Translations under genes and position numbers: made by a program | Assembly: GCF_000276665.1 (NCBI RefSeq) | Contig: NW_004955476.1 | Coordinates: forward strand, 9,033,050 to 9,097,049 | Origin: Chinchilla lanigera | Taxonomy: Eukaryota > Chordata > Mammalia > Rodentia > Chinchillidae | Direction: 5' to 3' | DNA: 64,000 nt | In this document: piece by piece, positions 13,083 through 24,140 of the stretch | Layout of the letters: the number at the start of each line of letters is the position of its first letter | Numbering within the stretch: position 1 is the first letter of the stretch | The notes under the pieces: model-generated | Told to the model about the DNA's origin: nothing | The model's input: only the letters and a program-made list of their open reading frames with translations | The model's database searches: none

Positions 13083-13102
13083 TATAAACTATATAGTTTA
13101 TA
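13083..13102. repeat. 20-bp perfect palindrome
   Basis: Perfect dyad of ten-base arms centred between 13092 and 13093 (TATAAACTAT and its complement), in AT-rich sequence. Possibly a cruciform-prone site; function unknown. Confidence 0.8.
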
Positions 13103-13375
13103 GTTTTTAATACATAAAATGTATTTTCAAAGTACACAGTTTGAAGCAAGCATTCTTTGAATATAATTAAAGATGCTTGCAAAGGGAGAAGAAGATGACA
13201 TTCATCACAACAGTGCATGTAATAATAAAAGAACAGAAAAACCTCAGCTGCCCAGTGATAGAGGTGTCACTGAATGAAATTAGAGCAACCCATACAACAG
13301 AGAGCTATCCCAACTCAAGGCACGTGCTCGTTTTTTTTCAGTTACAAAATTATACTCCCAGCACTGTTAATTTTA

Positions 13376-13471
13376 TTTATTTATTTATTTATTTTTTTGT
13401 ACCAGGAATCAAACCCACGACCTTGCACTTGCCAGGCAGGTGCTTGTGCCACTAAAGCTATATCCCCGGCC
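13376..13471 (-). mobile_element. ID-like SINE with target-site duplication
   Basis: T-rich (TTTA)n tract, then ACCAGGAATCAAACCCACGA and GCACTTGCCAGGCAGGTGCT, ending CTATATCCCCGGCC: on the minus strand a tRNA-derived ID-type unit with an A-rich tail. It is flanked by near-identical 17-bp duplications, at 13359-13375 and 13472-13488 (one mismatch), which marks a complete retrotransposition event. Confidence 0.85.
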
Positions 13472-14489
13472 CAGCTCTGTTAATTTTAAAAAATAATCAT
13501 TCAGCCAGTCTTTAGAAGTTGAAGATTTGCTGCTGAGTATACTCAAAGCAGAAATGCAGGTAGAAAATTTTCTAAATTATCATACTACAAACAGTGATCA
13601 CTTTAGAGATAGGATTACGAAGGAATGTGTATATTTTCTACTCTGCCCTGGCCACATATTTAAATTTTTATAATATACATATACATGTTACAGTGAAAGC
13701 TTTCTTGTAAGGAAAGTATCTCAGTCATATTTATTAATGTGGAAAATGGTTCATTATGTATTGTTAAGATGAAAAATGACTACAAAGGAGAACTACTGGC
13801 TTTGGTAAAAGGTATTTGTGTGTTTATCAACAGAAAATATCAACACGGATTCACACTAAAATGTTTATCTCTGTCCAGGGGTACTTTTGTTTTCTTCTTT
13901 TCACATATCCCTTTTTCTAAGTTATTAGGAATGAACATGTATAATACATGCATATTATAAGAATAAAATAAACTGCTCAGCTCTGAAGGATTTTCCTAAA
14001 AACCAGCTCCAAAACTTCAGGGCAAGAGCAAATTCCTGGAAGGAACAGTCTTCAGAAAGGAGCAAAATTGATTTTTACGTGTACAGTCTGGGCCGCTGGC
14101 TACAGCTACACTGTCACAACTGTGCCTAACGCAGTGCTCCTGCAGACACCAACAACCTCTCCTTGAGCTTTTTCTTGGAAGCATTTTCCTTCTGCCTTCA
14201 GGCCTGCAGAAACTGCAGCTCAAGCCACTAACTGACAGTCCAGACCAAAGAAAAGCCATAATTAAAAGTTCATGGCTCTAGTGTTGTGTTCAAAGGGATT
14301 TCTGACTGACTAGATGGTTATGTGTAAACTTTCAGTTGAAAGAATGGACCACCCAAGAAACCTCATCTTTGTAATTATAACATAGGAAAGTAAATGCTGC
14401 AAGGACAGACCCTTCCTGAGTATTTCTGCACCACGTGTAGGAATCACTACCAACAGCCAAGTGGATGTTATAAATTCTTTGAGGATAAA

Positions 14490-14545
14490 AGGGGAAGGGA
14501 AGAGAAGGGGAAGGGAGGGGAGGGGAGGGGAGAGGAAAGGGAGGG
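14490..14545 (+). repeat. (GGGGA)n purine tract
   Basis: Runs of GGGGA/GGGAA with several G4 blocks in close succession; G-quadruplex formation is possible. Confidence 0.85.
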
Positions 14546-17129
14546 TAGACACTATTCACACAGTATTATGTAATTTTACAGTCAGGGCCAAAGTGCAAAA
14601 AGTCGTGCACCTTTTGTCCTTCACACACTCCAAGGTTCAATAATACTCTACATGTGGGCCATGGGGAAGGGGTGGCTTTGAAAGCCAGAAGGAGGAAAGT
14701 GCACAAGCAAACACACATGACCTCTTCGAGTCTCTCTGAGCAGCACACACCAGCGCATGTACCGTGATTAAGACGAAGGCCACACACTGCTCTGACCACG
14801 CGAGGACAGAGGGAAGTCACACCAACAGCCAAGAACATCGAAGAGACACCAATGGGGAGAACACGGTCCAACCCTGCGGGGAGGTAGTATTAGGAGCCAG
14901 TGGTGCTCAAAATTCAATAAAAAGCACAAAACTAACCATGTTTTAGCCACGGGTGCTCTATACCTAACAAGTTTATTTTTAACCCAAGTCGGTGATGGGG
15001 GTGCACTTGTGTCAGGATAGCAAAGGCAAGCTTCTCAGGTAGGGTGGGAGGATCTCATTCAGCTCCAAAGCCTCTCTGTTGCACTCTACCACATGTCGGA
15101 GCTGAAATGCTAAATGGACAACAGTGTTTAACTACTACTCTAAAAAGGAACCGAGGCAGGATTACGTGTGCTTCTTTCCCACAGTGCCGCAACCCCTGGC
15201 CGCAGGAAGGCGCATGTCTCTCAGATCCTGAGTTTGCCGTCTGGCCGTGTGGTTTTATGTAAGTTGAGCTCACATGAGTGAGGAAGAAGTTGGTAGCCCT
15301 ACTTCATAAATTACTGAGAGGACTGCACAAAATGACGCCTGTAACTGGGGTAGTCGGGACTCCACCACCAGATAATGTGCATCATTCACCCTCCCGCCTC
15401 ACTCTGTCCAAGTTCCGCTCTCAAATGGGCTGTTCATTTACTCAAGAACCAAAGTGATTCACTTGCTCTATCGAATTCCGACGCAGGACTCGATGACCTC
15501 CAAGCTTCCCTCAGCTTCCTCCACATAACACCCTGTGCAGTCCGAGCCACATCAGGACTGACACACCCTGTGTCCCCTCTTCTCTCCTGACTCCTCCTCA
15601 GAGCCTGCCTTTGGGGGCTGCACCACCACTGCTGTCTCCCTGTACACCACAGCTGAAAGTCCTCACATGTCAAGTGTCCTTCCAAGATCGGCACAAGCTT
15701 TTCCATGAGACCACATTCCTGCTCACGACAGCCATGGGGCCTGTGGGGTCTGTGTTAGGATGACACACACACAGGGCCTCGAGCAACTCATCAAAGCCTG
15801 CAGATTCCACATGGGGTCCCCCAGCAGCTCCCCACAACCCTTGTCCTGCTGGGCCTCCTCCTCTCATATTACCCAGGGCCGGCAATCTCAGATGTTACAC
15901 CTGCCAGGTGACAGATGCACATAAGGCCAGGACTGGGTATCTCAGTGGAGCTCATGATGGGATCCTTGGGTCCTGCTGTTAGGCAGAGGCAGACAGGACT
16001 TGCACACAGCTTTCAAATACCATGTGGTTAGCACGGGTCTCAAAGCTGCTGAACAGCCAGAAGCTACAGCCTTTCCTTAGCTGAAGCCTAAAATCTCCAC
16101 AGATTCCCAGGTCCCCCAAGTCCACTCTTAGTATCACAGAATAAGCAAGGAAAAGGGCTCAGGCTGGATGTGAAACTGCCTAGGGACCCGCTGAGTGAGA
16201 TTATTTAGTTTTTCTGAGCCTCGAGGAGCTTGGAGACAGTTCCCCAGCTGAGCTGGGAATCACGGACATCTTCTAGAGGTTGCTCTAGGGACAAAAGCCC
16301 ACCTGCCTGTGGTAGGCACAATGGACCAGTGGGAGGAGGAAGCCTGGGGACAATTGGCGGCTTCCCATCAGCATAGCCCAGACTAGACGTGAAGATGGAA
16401 CCCAATCCCAGGTGCGCCCCTCAGGCCTGCCTTGCCCGCGAGACCTGTGCCAGCGAGAGAGAAAGGCTGTGTCAGCGTTGCGAGGACGCAACACCTGACG
16501 CTCACAAATTAAAAGAAGAGAGGGTATTTTGGCTCAAGTTTCATCCGTAGTTGTTGGCTTGCAGGCAGCAATGCAGGGCACAGGGGCCAGGTGCATGGAA
16601 GCTGAGCATCAGGAAGGAGCTGGAAGGGCGATGGACTCATCTGGCCACACCCACACCGCCCGCCCACCAGGGACCCTTCCCCAGCCAGACCCCCACCCAA
16701 CCGCAAAACAGCGATACGCCCCTGGCCACCTTCCTCTGAAAGCTCAGTCTGGAGCCCAGCACACTCAAGGGGAAGTCTAGATACAAACCGTGTATCTAGG
16801 CCAGGCCCCACCGTGAGCCGACCCTACACGGACCTGACCCGCCTCCACTCTGCCAGGCCACCTTGTGTCTACTGCAGGGCACCTTTTCCCTGGAGAGGCC
16901 CCTGACTGCACCAGAGGCCAGCACGGTCACCACTCCCTCACCCTCGGGGCCTCGGAGGTTGCCAGGGTAACAGCAAACTATTCTCAGCCTGCTGTGGGAT
17001 CCAACTTCTCTACCCACACCCCAAGGGCTTTCTTTGGTCTCATTCTGCACCCCATGCTGAGATCTCTTCCTCCAGCCTGGCAAGATCAGAGCAGAGAGGA
17101 GAACAGGAGGAGCTGACCGTGTGGCGGGG

Positions 17130-17360
17130 CCCTCGCATTTTATCTCCTTATCGCTTTATTTCCTTAGTTACAGCACATTTCCATTTACGGAGTACATTTC
17201 CTTATAAAAACCTCCCAGTGTTTACCTCTCCTACCAAACAATTCCTCTGACCTCTTCTTGTTTTTAGCCTTTAAATATCTGTTGATGGCTCACTCACCAC
17301 ATTCCCCATTCAGTTATTAATGGCCCACAAAAGCTCACCAGCAGCAATCATTTACTGATT
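17130..17360. promoter_or_regulatory. Candidate conserved noncoding block
   Basis: Repeat-free AT-rich stretch with CTTATCGCTTTATTTCC, TAAATATCTGTTGATGG and AGTTATTAATGGCCC. It ends where a MIR remnant begins. Texture-based call only. Confidence 0.25.
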
Positions 17361-17361
17361 A

Positions 17362-17480
17362 ATCTGCACAACAATCCAGAAACACAGGTAGTATTAATCC
17401 TTCATTCTGCGGAGGGAAGGCTGGGCGGGAGGAGGTGAACTCAACCACAGTCCGGGCGAGTGGAGCGGACACCTGGAGCC
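17362..17480 (-). repeat. MIR SINE remnant
   Basis: CTGCACAACAATCCAG, AGGTAGTATTAATCC and CATTCTGCGGAGGGAAGGCT follow the order of a reverse MIR. Confidence 0.5.
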
Positions 17481-17689
17481 TCACAGGTGCTTGCCCGGGT
17501 CCCGGCTGGGAACCCAACAAGGTCCAGGCAGCTGGACCACGTCTGTGCCGAGACCTACCTGTCACGGAATGGTTAACACTGTGAAGATTCACCCCAAAAT
17601 GATTTTAACTCAGAGTTCACAAATAACAGTGGCTAAAAGAAAAGGGGTCGTACCTGGGAACAAATGCTAGAGAGGAAGAACAATGAAAA

Positions 17690-17800
17690 GGAAAAGGTCT
17701 GGATTACAGACTAACTCTGCCACCCCGGGAAGGAGAGTCACTTCACTTAGCTGTGTCTCTGTGTTGTCTGTACAGTAAGGTGGCCAGGTTAGGGAGTATT
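17690..17800 (+). repeat. MIR SINE remnant
   Basis: CTGGATTACAGACTAACTCT, GCCACC, then GAGTCACTTCACTTAGCTGT and TGTCTGTACAGTAAGG are in MIR order. Confidence 0.5.
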
Positions 17801-18299
17801 TAAAATATCTCACTGTTTTAAATAAGACCGACTCCCTAGTAAAAGAGCACGGAATACCACAGCACCGACACGCAAGGCTGCCGAGGTCTGGTGAACTGAG
17901 ATGTGCACACCACACTATCGATGCTCACAGTGACAGGCCCCTGGAAAACAGGGGTGCCAGCAGCAGCCAGGGCCACAAAGAATCCCATGCTCAGGCAGGT
18001 AAGTCACACCTAGTACCGGCTGCTCAGAAACAGCCCAAGGGAGGCAAAAAACCACGAACACATGAAAATACACATCCCAGTGCTAGCCACCAACAGAAAG
18101 ACTGACATCAGTTTACAGGTTCATTTTAGAAACACGTCTTGCCAAATACAGGAGTAATCAACAGCACAATTGGTTTGTTGGTATTAAGAAAGGTAAATGT
18201 GGGAGTTATGCACAAACACCTAAAGTCTCACCAATAAATGAAAAAGACACAAGTAAAAGCGGTATATACCCTGCTGCCAGCTGTCTATAAGCCGGACAG

Positions 18300-18640
18300 A
18301 TGTGCAAGAGCCCATAAAAAATCATAATAGTGATGTTATTAGACTTACTGTTTATTTTTAAAACATTCTACCCAATGTAGTGAAGACCAGTTTTCCATTA
18401 ACACATACATTTTACCATTTAATCCATAATTTAACACTTTCTCAAACCCTGCTTCAGTTTGATGGCAAACAAAATCTTAAAGTTTCTGCCTGAGTCTCCT
18501 GGGTAATTTTTATTGCCTACCATAATATTTATTGCATTTTTCTTCCAGAGTAGTTTCTTCTCTTTACTGCGTAATCCTTCAGTGTCTTTAAAGAGTCTGA
18601 ACTCTCAGAATGCTTGTACTTCTTTCCTTTCCCTAAGAAA
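18300..18640. promoter_or_regulatory. Candidate conserved noncoding block
   Basis: AT-rich sequence without recognised repeats, containing CATTTAATCCATAATTTAAC (18416-18435) and AATTTTTATTGCCTACC. Weakest of the candidates. Confidence 0.2.
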
Positions 18641-18651
18641 GGAAGATTGTT

Positions 18652-18701
18652 AAAAAAAAAAAAAAAAAAAAAGAAGTCTTCTTTTTTTCTTTCTTTCTTT
18701 T
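18652..18701 (+). repeat. Poly(A) run followed by T/C-rich tract
   Basis: About 21 A residues at 18652-18672, then AAGTCTTC and a T-rich (TTTC)n tract that belongs to the reverse SINE tail at 18702-18782. Confidence 0.85.
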
Positions 18702-18782
18702 TTTAATGCAGTTCTGGGGGTGGAACCCAGGGTGGGATGGAGGCCAGGCTCAAACACTTCTGCACTGAGCTGCCCCTGCCCC
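18702..18782 (-). mobile_element. ID-like SINE remnant
   Basis: On the minus strand GGGGCAGGGGCAGCTCAGTG .. CTGGGTTCCACCCCCAGAAC resembles an ID unit (box A and box B regions), with its A-rich tail at the T tract. Confidence 0.65.
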
Positions 18783-19179
18783 AGAACTGACTTCTCTGGT
18801 AGACACGGCATGATGAACTCCAGGACTGCTAACGTTTGCCAAATGCTTGACCCGGATCCCAGTTTTTGTAGAACCCTGAACTGTGGGCTCTTCTCACACA
18901 CAGGGCAGTTTCACATTGCACATTTTTAGAGTCTTACAGCAGGGCATCTGCTCTTTTCAGGGCATTTTAAGGTTCCCTTCATGACCCTTACAAAGCTTGT
19001 CCCAAGCCGCCCTGTGCTGACGAACTTCACTTCCTGTGATGACTCTGACACCCTCTTGCATTTCTTAGAAATGTTCTCTTACGACTAGGTCATTTGTACG
19101 TCTTTGATCATAATATCTCGGAAAGACTGCAGAGCCAGTGAATTAAAAATCTGATTCCAGGTTTCGTGTGTGCCAGCGA

Positions 19180-19445
19180 ACACCCTCATTAAAGCAGGAG
19201 TGTGATGAGATCGCTTTCAAAGCTTCCCGTCCCTCTGCCCCAGCACCGCTGAGGCCAGCACTGAAAGGATGCACAGTAAAATTAAATATCTAAAAATTCA
19301 TCTTTAATTAACAGAATTGGATTAAAGCTAGACACCGCCGCATATCATACGAGAAATGGCTGAACCGGCTTCCAAGGGCTTTAATTCAATTAGGACGCAG
19401 TGAGTGACACTCAGACGGGAAAGGTTAATTGGGGCGGCCAGAACA
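19180..19445. promoter_or_regulatory. Candidate conserved noncoding block next to coding exon 2
   Basis: Repeat-free sequence just downstream (transcript sense) of the donor at 19459. It holds AAAATTAAATATC, TCATCTTTAATTAACAG (19299-19315), CTTTAATTCAATTAGG and GGTTAATTGGGG, interleaved with CpG-containing sequence (GACACCGCCGCATATC). The dense TAAT/ATTA cores and lack of repeats suggest an intronic enhancer or splicing-control region. Confidence 0.4.
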
Positions 19446-19459
19446 CAATCATTCCTTAC

Positions 19460-19641
19460 CTAACCAGTCATTAAACTTCTTAACCTCTGAGGGCAGTCCC
19501 AGCTCGGTGAAATCGCCTGTGTGGAGAAGGATGTCCCCGTAAGGCATCTGGATACCATCTGTTCTGGAGTGTGTGTCTGAGATGCAGACAAATCGCGTGT
19601 GGCCCGCTGGTTTTGGAGTGTCATATGGGATGGGGTCGACC
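19460..19641 (-). CDS. MPPED2: MPPED2 second coding exon (residues 43-103 and first base of codon 104)
   Basis: This 182-bp exon encodes the start of the metallophosphoesterase domain. It opens with G completing Met43, then VDPIPYDTPKPAGHTRFVCI. Motif 1, SDTH, gives Asp65 and His67; motif 2, HTGDFTELG, gives Asp86. These match the numbering of the ~294-residue MPPED2 protein, in which they bind the two metal ions. It ends with FNDWL and one G before the donor GTAAGG at 19459-19454. The acceptor is TTTAG at 19646-19642, with a poor pyrimidine tract. Later catalytic residues (Asn117, His213 and the family-specific Gly252) lie on exons outside the window; no trace of them is seen in 1-19459. MPPED1 is the alternative paralogue, but the N-terminal segment in the preceding exon fits MPPED2. 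Confidence 0.97.
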
Positions 19642-20499
19642 CTAAAGTAGACATAACAGATCCCATAACAGTTAAACACGTCAGAACCCTCAAAATTGTC
19701 ATCGCACATACATACAGACTGTTAGCCGTGCACACACCCAAACCAAATGGGGCAGAGGCAGGAGGGTCCCTTTGGAACAAGGGCCACGCTGGGCCACCGG
19801 ATGACACAGCATTCCTCAGCCACAACCACACAGGACCAAGTTCAAAAATCTTACTTACCTGGCAGGAAAATTAAAAGAAATTAACATCTTACACAGAGTC
19901 ATTAAGAACTCAGGAAATGGGTAAGAGTGATTCAGATGAATCTTAGGGATGCTGATCCCCAACTCAGGATGCAAAATTATGCTATTTTTCCTCTCATCAT
20001 GCTTCAACTGATCCCACTATCATTAGGAAATAGACAACTTATTTATTCCTTCTTAAACATGCATAATTTAAGCAATGAGCTCATTTCCAGCGAGCCCTCC
20101 ACACAGGCTCTGCCAACTGAGGTGAGGAGAGACGGCACTCACACAGCCTCCTCCCCGCCACCATTCAGCACCTGGATCTTGTTTTGCTAAGAGAGTCACA
20201 AATCAAATCGTGGGTAGGGAAAGTGATACCGAACAGCCGAGTTCTTAAGAAAGGAAACCGGATGTTAGAGGACCTCTGCCGGGCCCACTTCAGCACCATG
20301 AGTTATCTGCAGTGCTGGTTTCCTGCAGGTTGCTGGAAATGCTCCAGTGCCCGGGGTGAAGATTCTATTGAGCCCAAACCGAGTGCACGCTAATGTGTCT
20401 GTATAGATCTACCCATACATGAATACATGTAAGGTTTTAGAGACCTAAGCACTGTGAAATTACACTAGGGCATAAGAATCAAAAGGCAAAGTGATCAAC

Positions 20500-20830
20500 C
20501 CAAAGCCAAGGAAAATGAAACAGAACATTCTCATTTAATTGACTGTAACAAAGTGTGCTAAATAAACTTGGGAGAGAAATGCAAATCTGACTCCTCGCAC
20601 ATACAGTTTTAATTATTTAAGAGGTTTGCAGCAGAGTTAAGGATGCTTTAACTATATTAACTCTCCACTGACAGTTTCCTTTAATTTCTCTGAAGGAATG
20701 CATGCTTATTTTCGGATTATGGGTGAAACAAGCAGTTATAAATGCAAAGAGAAGGTCACAAGAGAAGCAAATATGCAATGCAAAGATCCGAGTGTAAGAC
20801 ATTAAATAAAGAACTATATTTCACACCACA
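20500..20830. promoter_or_regulatory. Candidate conserved noncoding block with octamer site
   Basis: Contains a perfect POU octamer, ATGCAAAT, at 20579-20586, a Sox-type AACAAAG at 20548-20554, TTTAATTATTTAAG at 20609-20622 and a second half-octamer near 20771. No repeats or coding frame. Enhancer role is inferred. Confidence 0.4.
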
Positions 20831-22260
20831 ACCCCACGCATGAGAATTAGCATGCAGCCACCAGCAACAAAATACCCATGCAAGATTCCAATTCCTATAT
20901 AGGTTTTGTTTAACCTTCCCCCTTTTTAAAGGAACAATCTGTTTTAAGAATGGCAATTTCAGTGAGAAAATGAAGATACCAGCATGTAACTTGGATAGTC
21001 TCAAATTTCTTTAATACAGAATCTTTTCCCTTTATCTTTGTAAGAAAGGAAGCAAAGGAAGGAACGAGAGAGGAGGAGAAGAAGAAGACAGGAAAAAGGA
21101 GAGGAGGGAAGGAGGAAGGAATCAGGAAACGGGACAGGGGGTCTAACGGGAAGCCTAAAAAAAAGTTGAATTTCTGTCAAAAAGAGTAGTGGGTTTCCCA
21201 GTGAAGGCTCTAAACGAACACGCTGGTGCAGGGAAGAAAGTTCACGGATACACTGAGGTCTCATCGGTAACCCAAGCGCCTTCCTGATTATAGCCAGTGT
21301 TGCTTGTCTATGTATAACAGTGTCTGGTGTCCTCCTCTCCATCACAGAGACTCCGTGTGACCAGCGTCCCCCGTGTGCCCAAAGCAGGTTTCCCAGATCA
21401 AAGGCTGCTCCCTGCTCAGCTAATTCTGTCACCCTGGGAGAGTGACAGGGGTGTGCCTACCCCAAAATTAAAATATTCACCATCCTGGGCTTCTCTGTAT
21501 TTACTCTGCATCCACCAGCATTTGATTAGAAATTTAACAAATCAAGTACTGGACCACTGAAGCTGTAAATAAACCCAGTCTCATGTGTGTGTGCATGTGT
21601 GTGCCCATGTGTGTGTTTGCAGCTTTCATGCTAATGGTAACATGTAAACCAAGAGACCACCTTACTTGTTCTGTAATTCAGCTAAGTCACAGGCACGACT
21701 CTTGCATCAAAATCCTTGGGATCCACCCGATTTGTCAGAGGGACCTCACAGCCATTGCTTTGAATGCATGGGGCAGAACGTAAAGAAACCAACCGTAGAC
21801 AGGCCTCCACTCTGCGACTCTGCCCACACCACAGCAGCTGATGTCCACCCAATACAGAACCTGTCCCCAGCTCAGCTCCAGACTGAGTGAGAAATCTTCT
21901 GAGAGAGCGAGCAACTCTGATTCTTGATTCACTTTCAACCTCCTTTCCCACCCTCAGAGAAACATGGGATCGTCTGGCAGAGTGAACAGTTCAACAAAGT
22001 CCAAGCAACATAAAAGCAGAGGGAGAGGAGTGGACAGAAAACCGGAAATGCTTGTCAGCTCTGAGAGGAAATGAGAGAAGGTGTCCAAAGCAAACAGCAG
22101 GACCAGCAGAGAGGATGCACCCCTAGCACCCAGGTATCGACACAAAGTTGGAAGATGAAGGCACCCAGGAGGTGCTAAGGGCGGGCTTAGGGCAGGAAAT
22201 CCAGGAGCAGGGAGCAAGAAAATGCAAATGCAAAGTGTCCACAGGTCCCACGAACCCGGC

Positions 22261-22297
22261 ACTACACTTGATCTTAGCCAAAAGGCCGAGAAGCAAT
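22261..22297 (-). pseudogene. U2 snRNA 5'-end fragment (RNU2 pseudogene)
   Basis: The reverse complement reads ATTGCTTCTCGGCCTTTTGG followed by CTAAGATCAAGTGTAGT, which matches the first 37 nt of U2 snRNA with one change (T for C at position 3). It includes stem-loop I and the start of the branch-site region. Similarity stops abruptly at 22261; the Sm site and 3' stem-loops are absent and no proximal element or poly(A) tail is seen. It is therefore a truncated pseudogene, not a functional gene. Confidence 0.9.
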
Positions 22298-22859
22298 GAC
22301 CCCAGCACTGACCGAACAAAGTACAAAGCAAGGGATGGCTTGGGAAGACAGCACAGGGCAGGGTGCAGGACAGTGACATCCTCACCAGAGATCGCAAGGA
22401 GGAAGACACTGCCACCCTCGGACCCTTGGAGCCGAAAATCAGATGGCGCAGGGGAGGCAGTTACAGCGGCGACTCCCGAGGGAAACACCTGCCCAAACTG
22501 GGCACTTGGTACACAGCACAGGAAGACTGACCAAGGCAGTGGATACTCAGCTGGGAGGGGACAGGGACGGAGATCCCACCTGATCTGGAAGATCCCTACT
22601 CACCTGGCAAAGCCCTCCACCTCCACCCTCCTTGGTTAGTAACCCTCCCTGCCGGGACGACATGAATTTTCACTGGAGATTACAGAGGCAGGGAGGCTCC
22701 AAGCCCTCTCCCTGCCCCAGTACCCACAGCAGGTGCTGACTGCTCTGCCTGCAAAGCTTCCATTTCAGATACGGCACCTCCGAGGAGCCTGAGCCTGAGC
22801 CTGCTCCAGAGCCTAGAGCTGCAGACTGGTGTTGGGCAGCAACGTTGGCTGCGTCCTCG

Positions 22860-23010
22860 GCTCTGGGAAAAGCCCTTGCATCCTTTGAGCTTCAGCTTTT
22901 TCTGTCAAATGGGAATAATAACACTCAACTTGCCAGGTAGCGTAGAGGATGGAAACCATCCCGTCCAGGGTCTAACACACAGCACATGTGCTGAACAGAG
23001 AAGCAGAATA
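22860..23010 (+). repeat. MIR SINE remnant
   Basis: TTTGAGCTTCAGCTTTTTCT, TCAAATGGGAATAATAACAC and GTCTAACACACAGCACATGT follow the forward MIR consensus order. Confidence 0.7.
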
Positions 23011-23019
23011 ACATAGGGG

Positions 23020-23190
23020 TGAAGTGTGTTTCACTTTAGAGCCAGCCTGGCCAGCTCTGTTCTCACGTGATATTGACTGACTGTGACATCATCAAGTGCT
23101 TTAACCCTGGTGCCCGAGTCCCTCATGGGGAAAGTGGACAGGAGAACAGTGCTGATCTCCTGAGACTGTTGTGAGGATATAAAAGGATAA
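23020..23190 (+). repeat. MIR SINE remnant, second copy
   Basis: GAGCCAGCCTGGCCAGCTCT, CATCATCAAGTGCTTTAACC, then ATGGGGAAAGTGGACAGG and GACTGTTGTGAGGATATAAA. It lies directly after another MIR, in the same orientation. Confidence 0.7.
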
Positions 23191-23224
23191 TGAGCGTAAT
23201 TTTCTTAATGCTGGCCAAAAGAAT

Positions 23225-23241
23225 TTCTACTACTAGTAGAA
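23225..23241. repeat. 8-bp-arm palindrome with (TAG)n
   Basis: TTCTACTA, one C, TAGTAGAA, continuing into AGTAGTAGTAG up to the ID element. Confidence 0.8.
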
Positions 23242-23250
23242 GTAGTAGTA

Positions 23251-23331
23251 GTTGGGGATGTGCTTCAGCATACAGCACATACCCAGCATGCACCAAGCCC
23301 TGGGCTCCATCCCCAGCATGCGGGGAGCAAA
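23251..23331 (+). mobile_element. ID element (tRNA-derived SINE)
   Basis: GTTGGGGATGTGCTTCAGCA .. CCCAGCATGCACCAAGCCCT .. GGGCTCCATCCCCAGCATGC follows the ID consensus from box A to box B. Diverged from young copies; the A-rich tail is short. Confidence 0.85.
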
Positions 23332-23789
23332 GTAATAGCATCACTCAGGGACTCTGAGAATTAGAGCAGAGGAGACCACATGCACAACACTCAGTGCAGT
23401 ACTGCACACATAATCCAGTCTATCCATGCATTTACTTCCTTCCCGTCATGCCACCTTGAGTCTAGCTCTGCACTCTGAAATAACAAGAAGAGTCTCATCC
23501 CTGTTCCATGACAGTCTTTCAAATATCTGACAATATGGTCCAATCCCCTGAAATTCTCTCTACCTGAGTAGTCAGTGCACTCACTCTTTCCTTGGGAGAC
23601 AGTGTCTGGGACGCTCAGAGTCCTGCTCTTTCCTCTTAGATGCAAGTCCATTGGTCTCTCCATTTGCAGGGTGAGAATTCATGGTCTGTGCAAGTCCTTG
23701 GACCAATGAACCACGCATCAGAGATAAACGCTAATCCAGGCCACCGAGAGGTACCATGGGGATTTTCCTAGAGAAGGCCCAATCATCTT

Positions 23790-24140
23790 AGAATTATTTT
23801 CCAATTAACTTTCTGAGTTTTATGCCAAGCTACAAATCCTGTTCTTGAAGCTTTATCATCAAATGCATAGATAGCTCATGGCATATGCAAATAAATAAGC
23901 CATTTGCATCTGTTCAGTCTTGACACATTAGCGTTTTTCCACTCATAAAGAATATGACAGTATTACTGCTTCCATTATGGAGTCCTCTTTGGCCATATCT
24001 GTTATTATTTTCAATAACAAATTCATACAGTGTTGTAGAGCTCACTGATAGATCTTCAGAAAAGCTTTTATCATGTGGTTTGCTGTGACAGAGATTCTTC
24101 TTTAAAGCAAGTGTTCAGTAAAACTCTTGTGTACACAATC
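23790..24140. promoter_or_regulatory. Candidate conserved noncoding block with paired octamers
   Basis: Two perfect POU octamers in opposite orientation: ATGCAAAT at 23885-23892 and ATTTGCAT at 23902-23909. Further AT-rich complex sequence follows (CCATTATGGAGTCCTCTTTG at 23972-23991). Free of repeats and coding frames. Confidence 0.4.

Larger units (their letters stand above)
1..19459 (-). other. MPPED2: MPPED2 downstream intron (partial, continues beyond position 1)
   Basis: Starts at donor GTAAGG, 19459-19454. The following exon (beginning around Asn105 of the protein) is not found in any frame, so the intron is at least 19.46 kb. Stretches with nothing I can support: 750-1330, 1485-2190, 2420-3535, 3690-4980, 6320-8210, 10110-11055, 11115-12390, 14550-17125 and 17810-18290. 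Confidence 0.9.
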
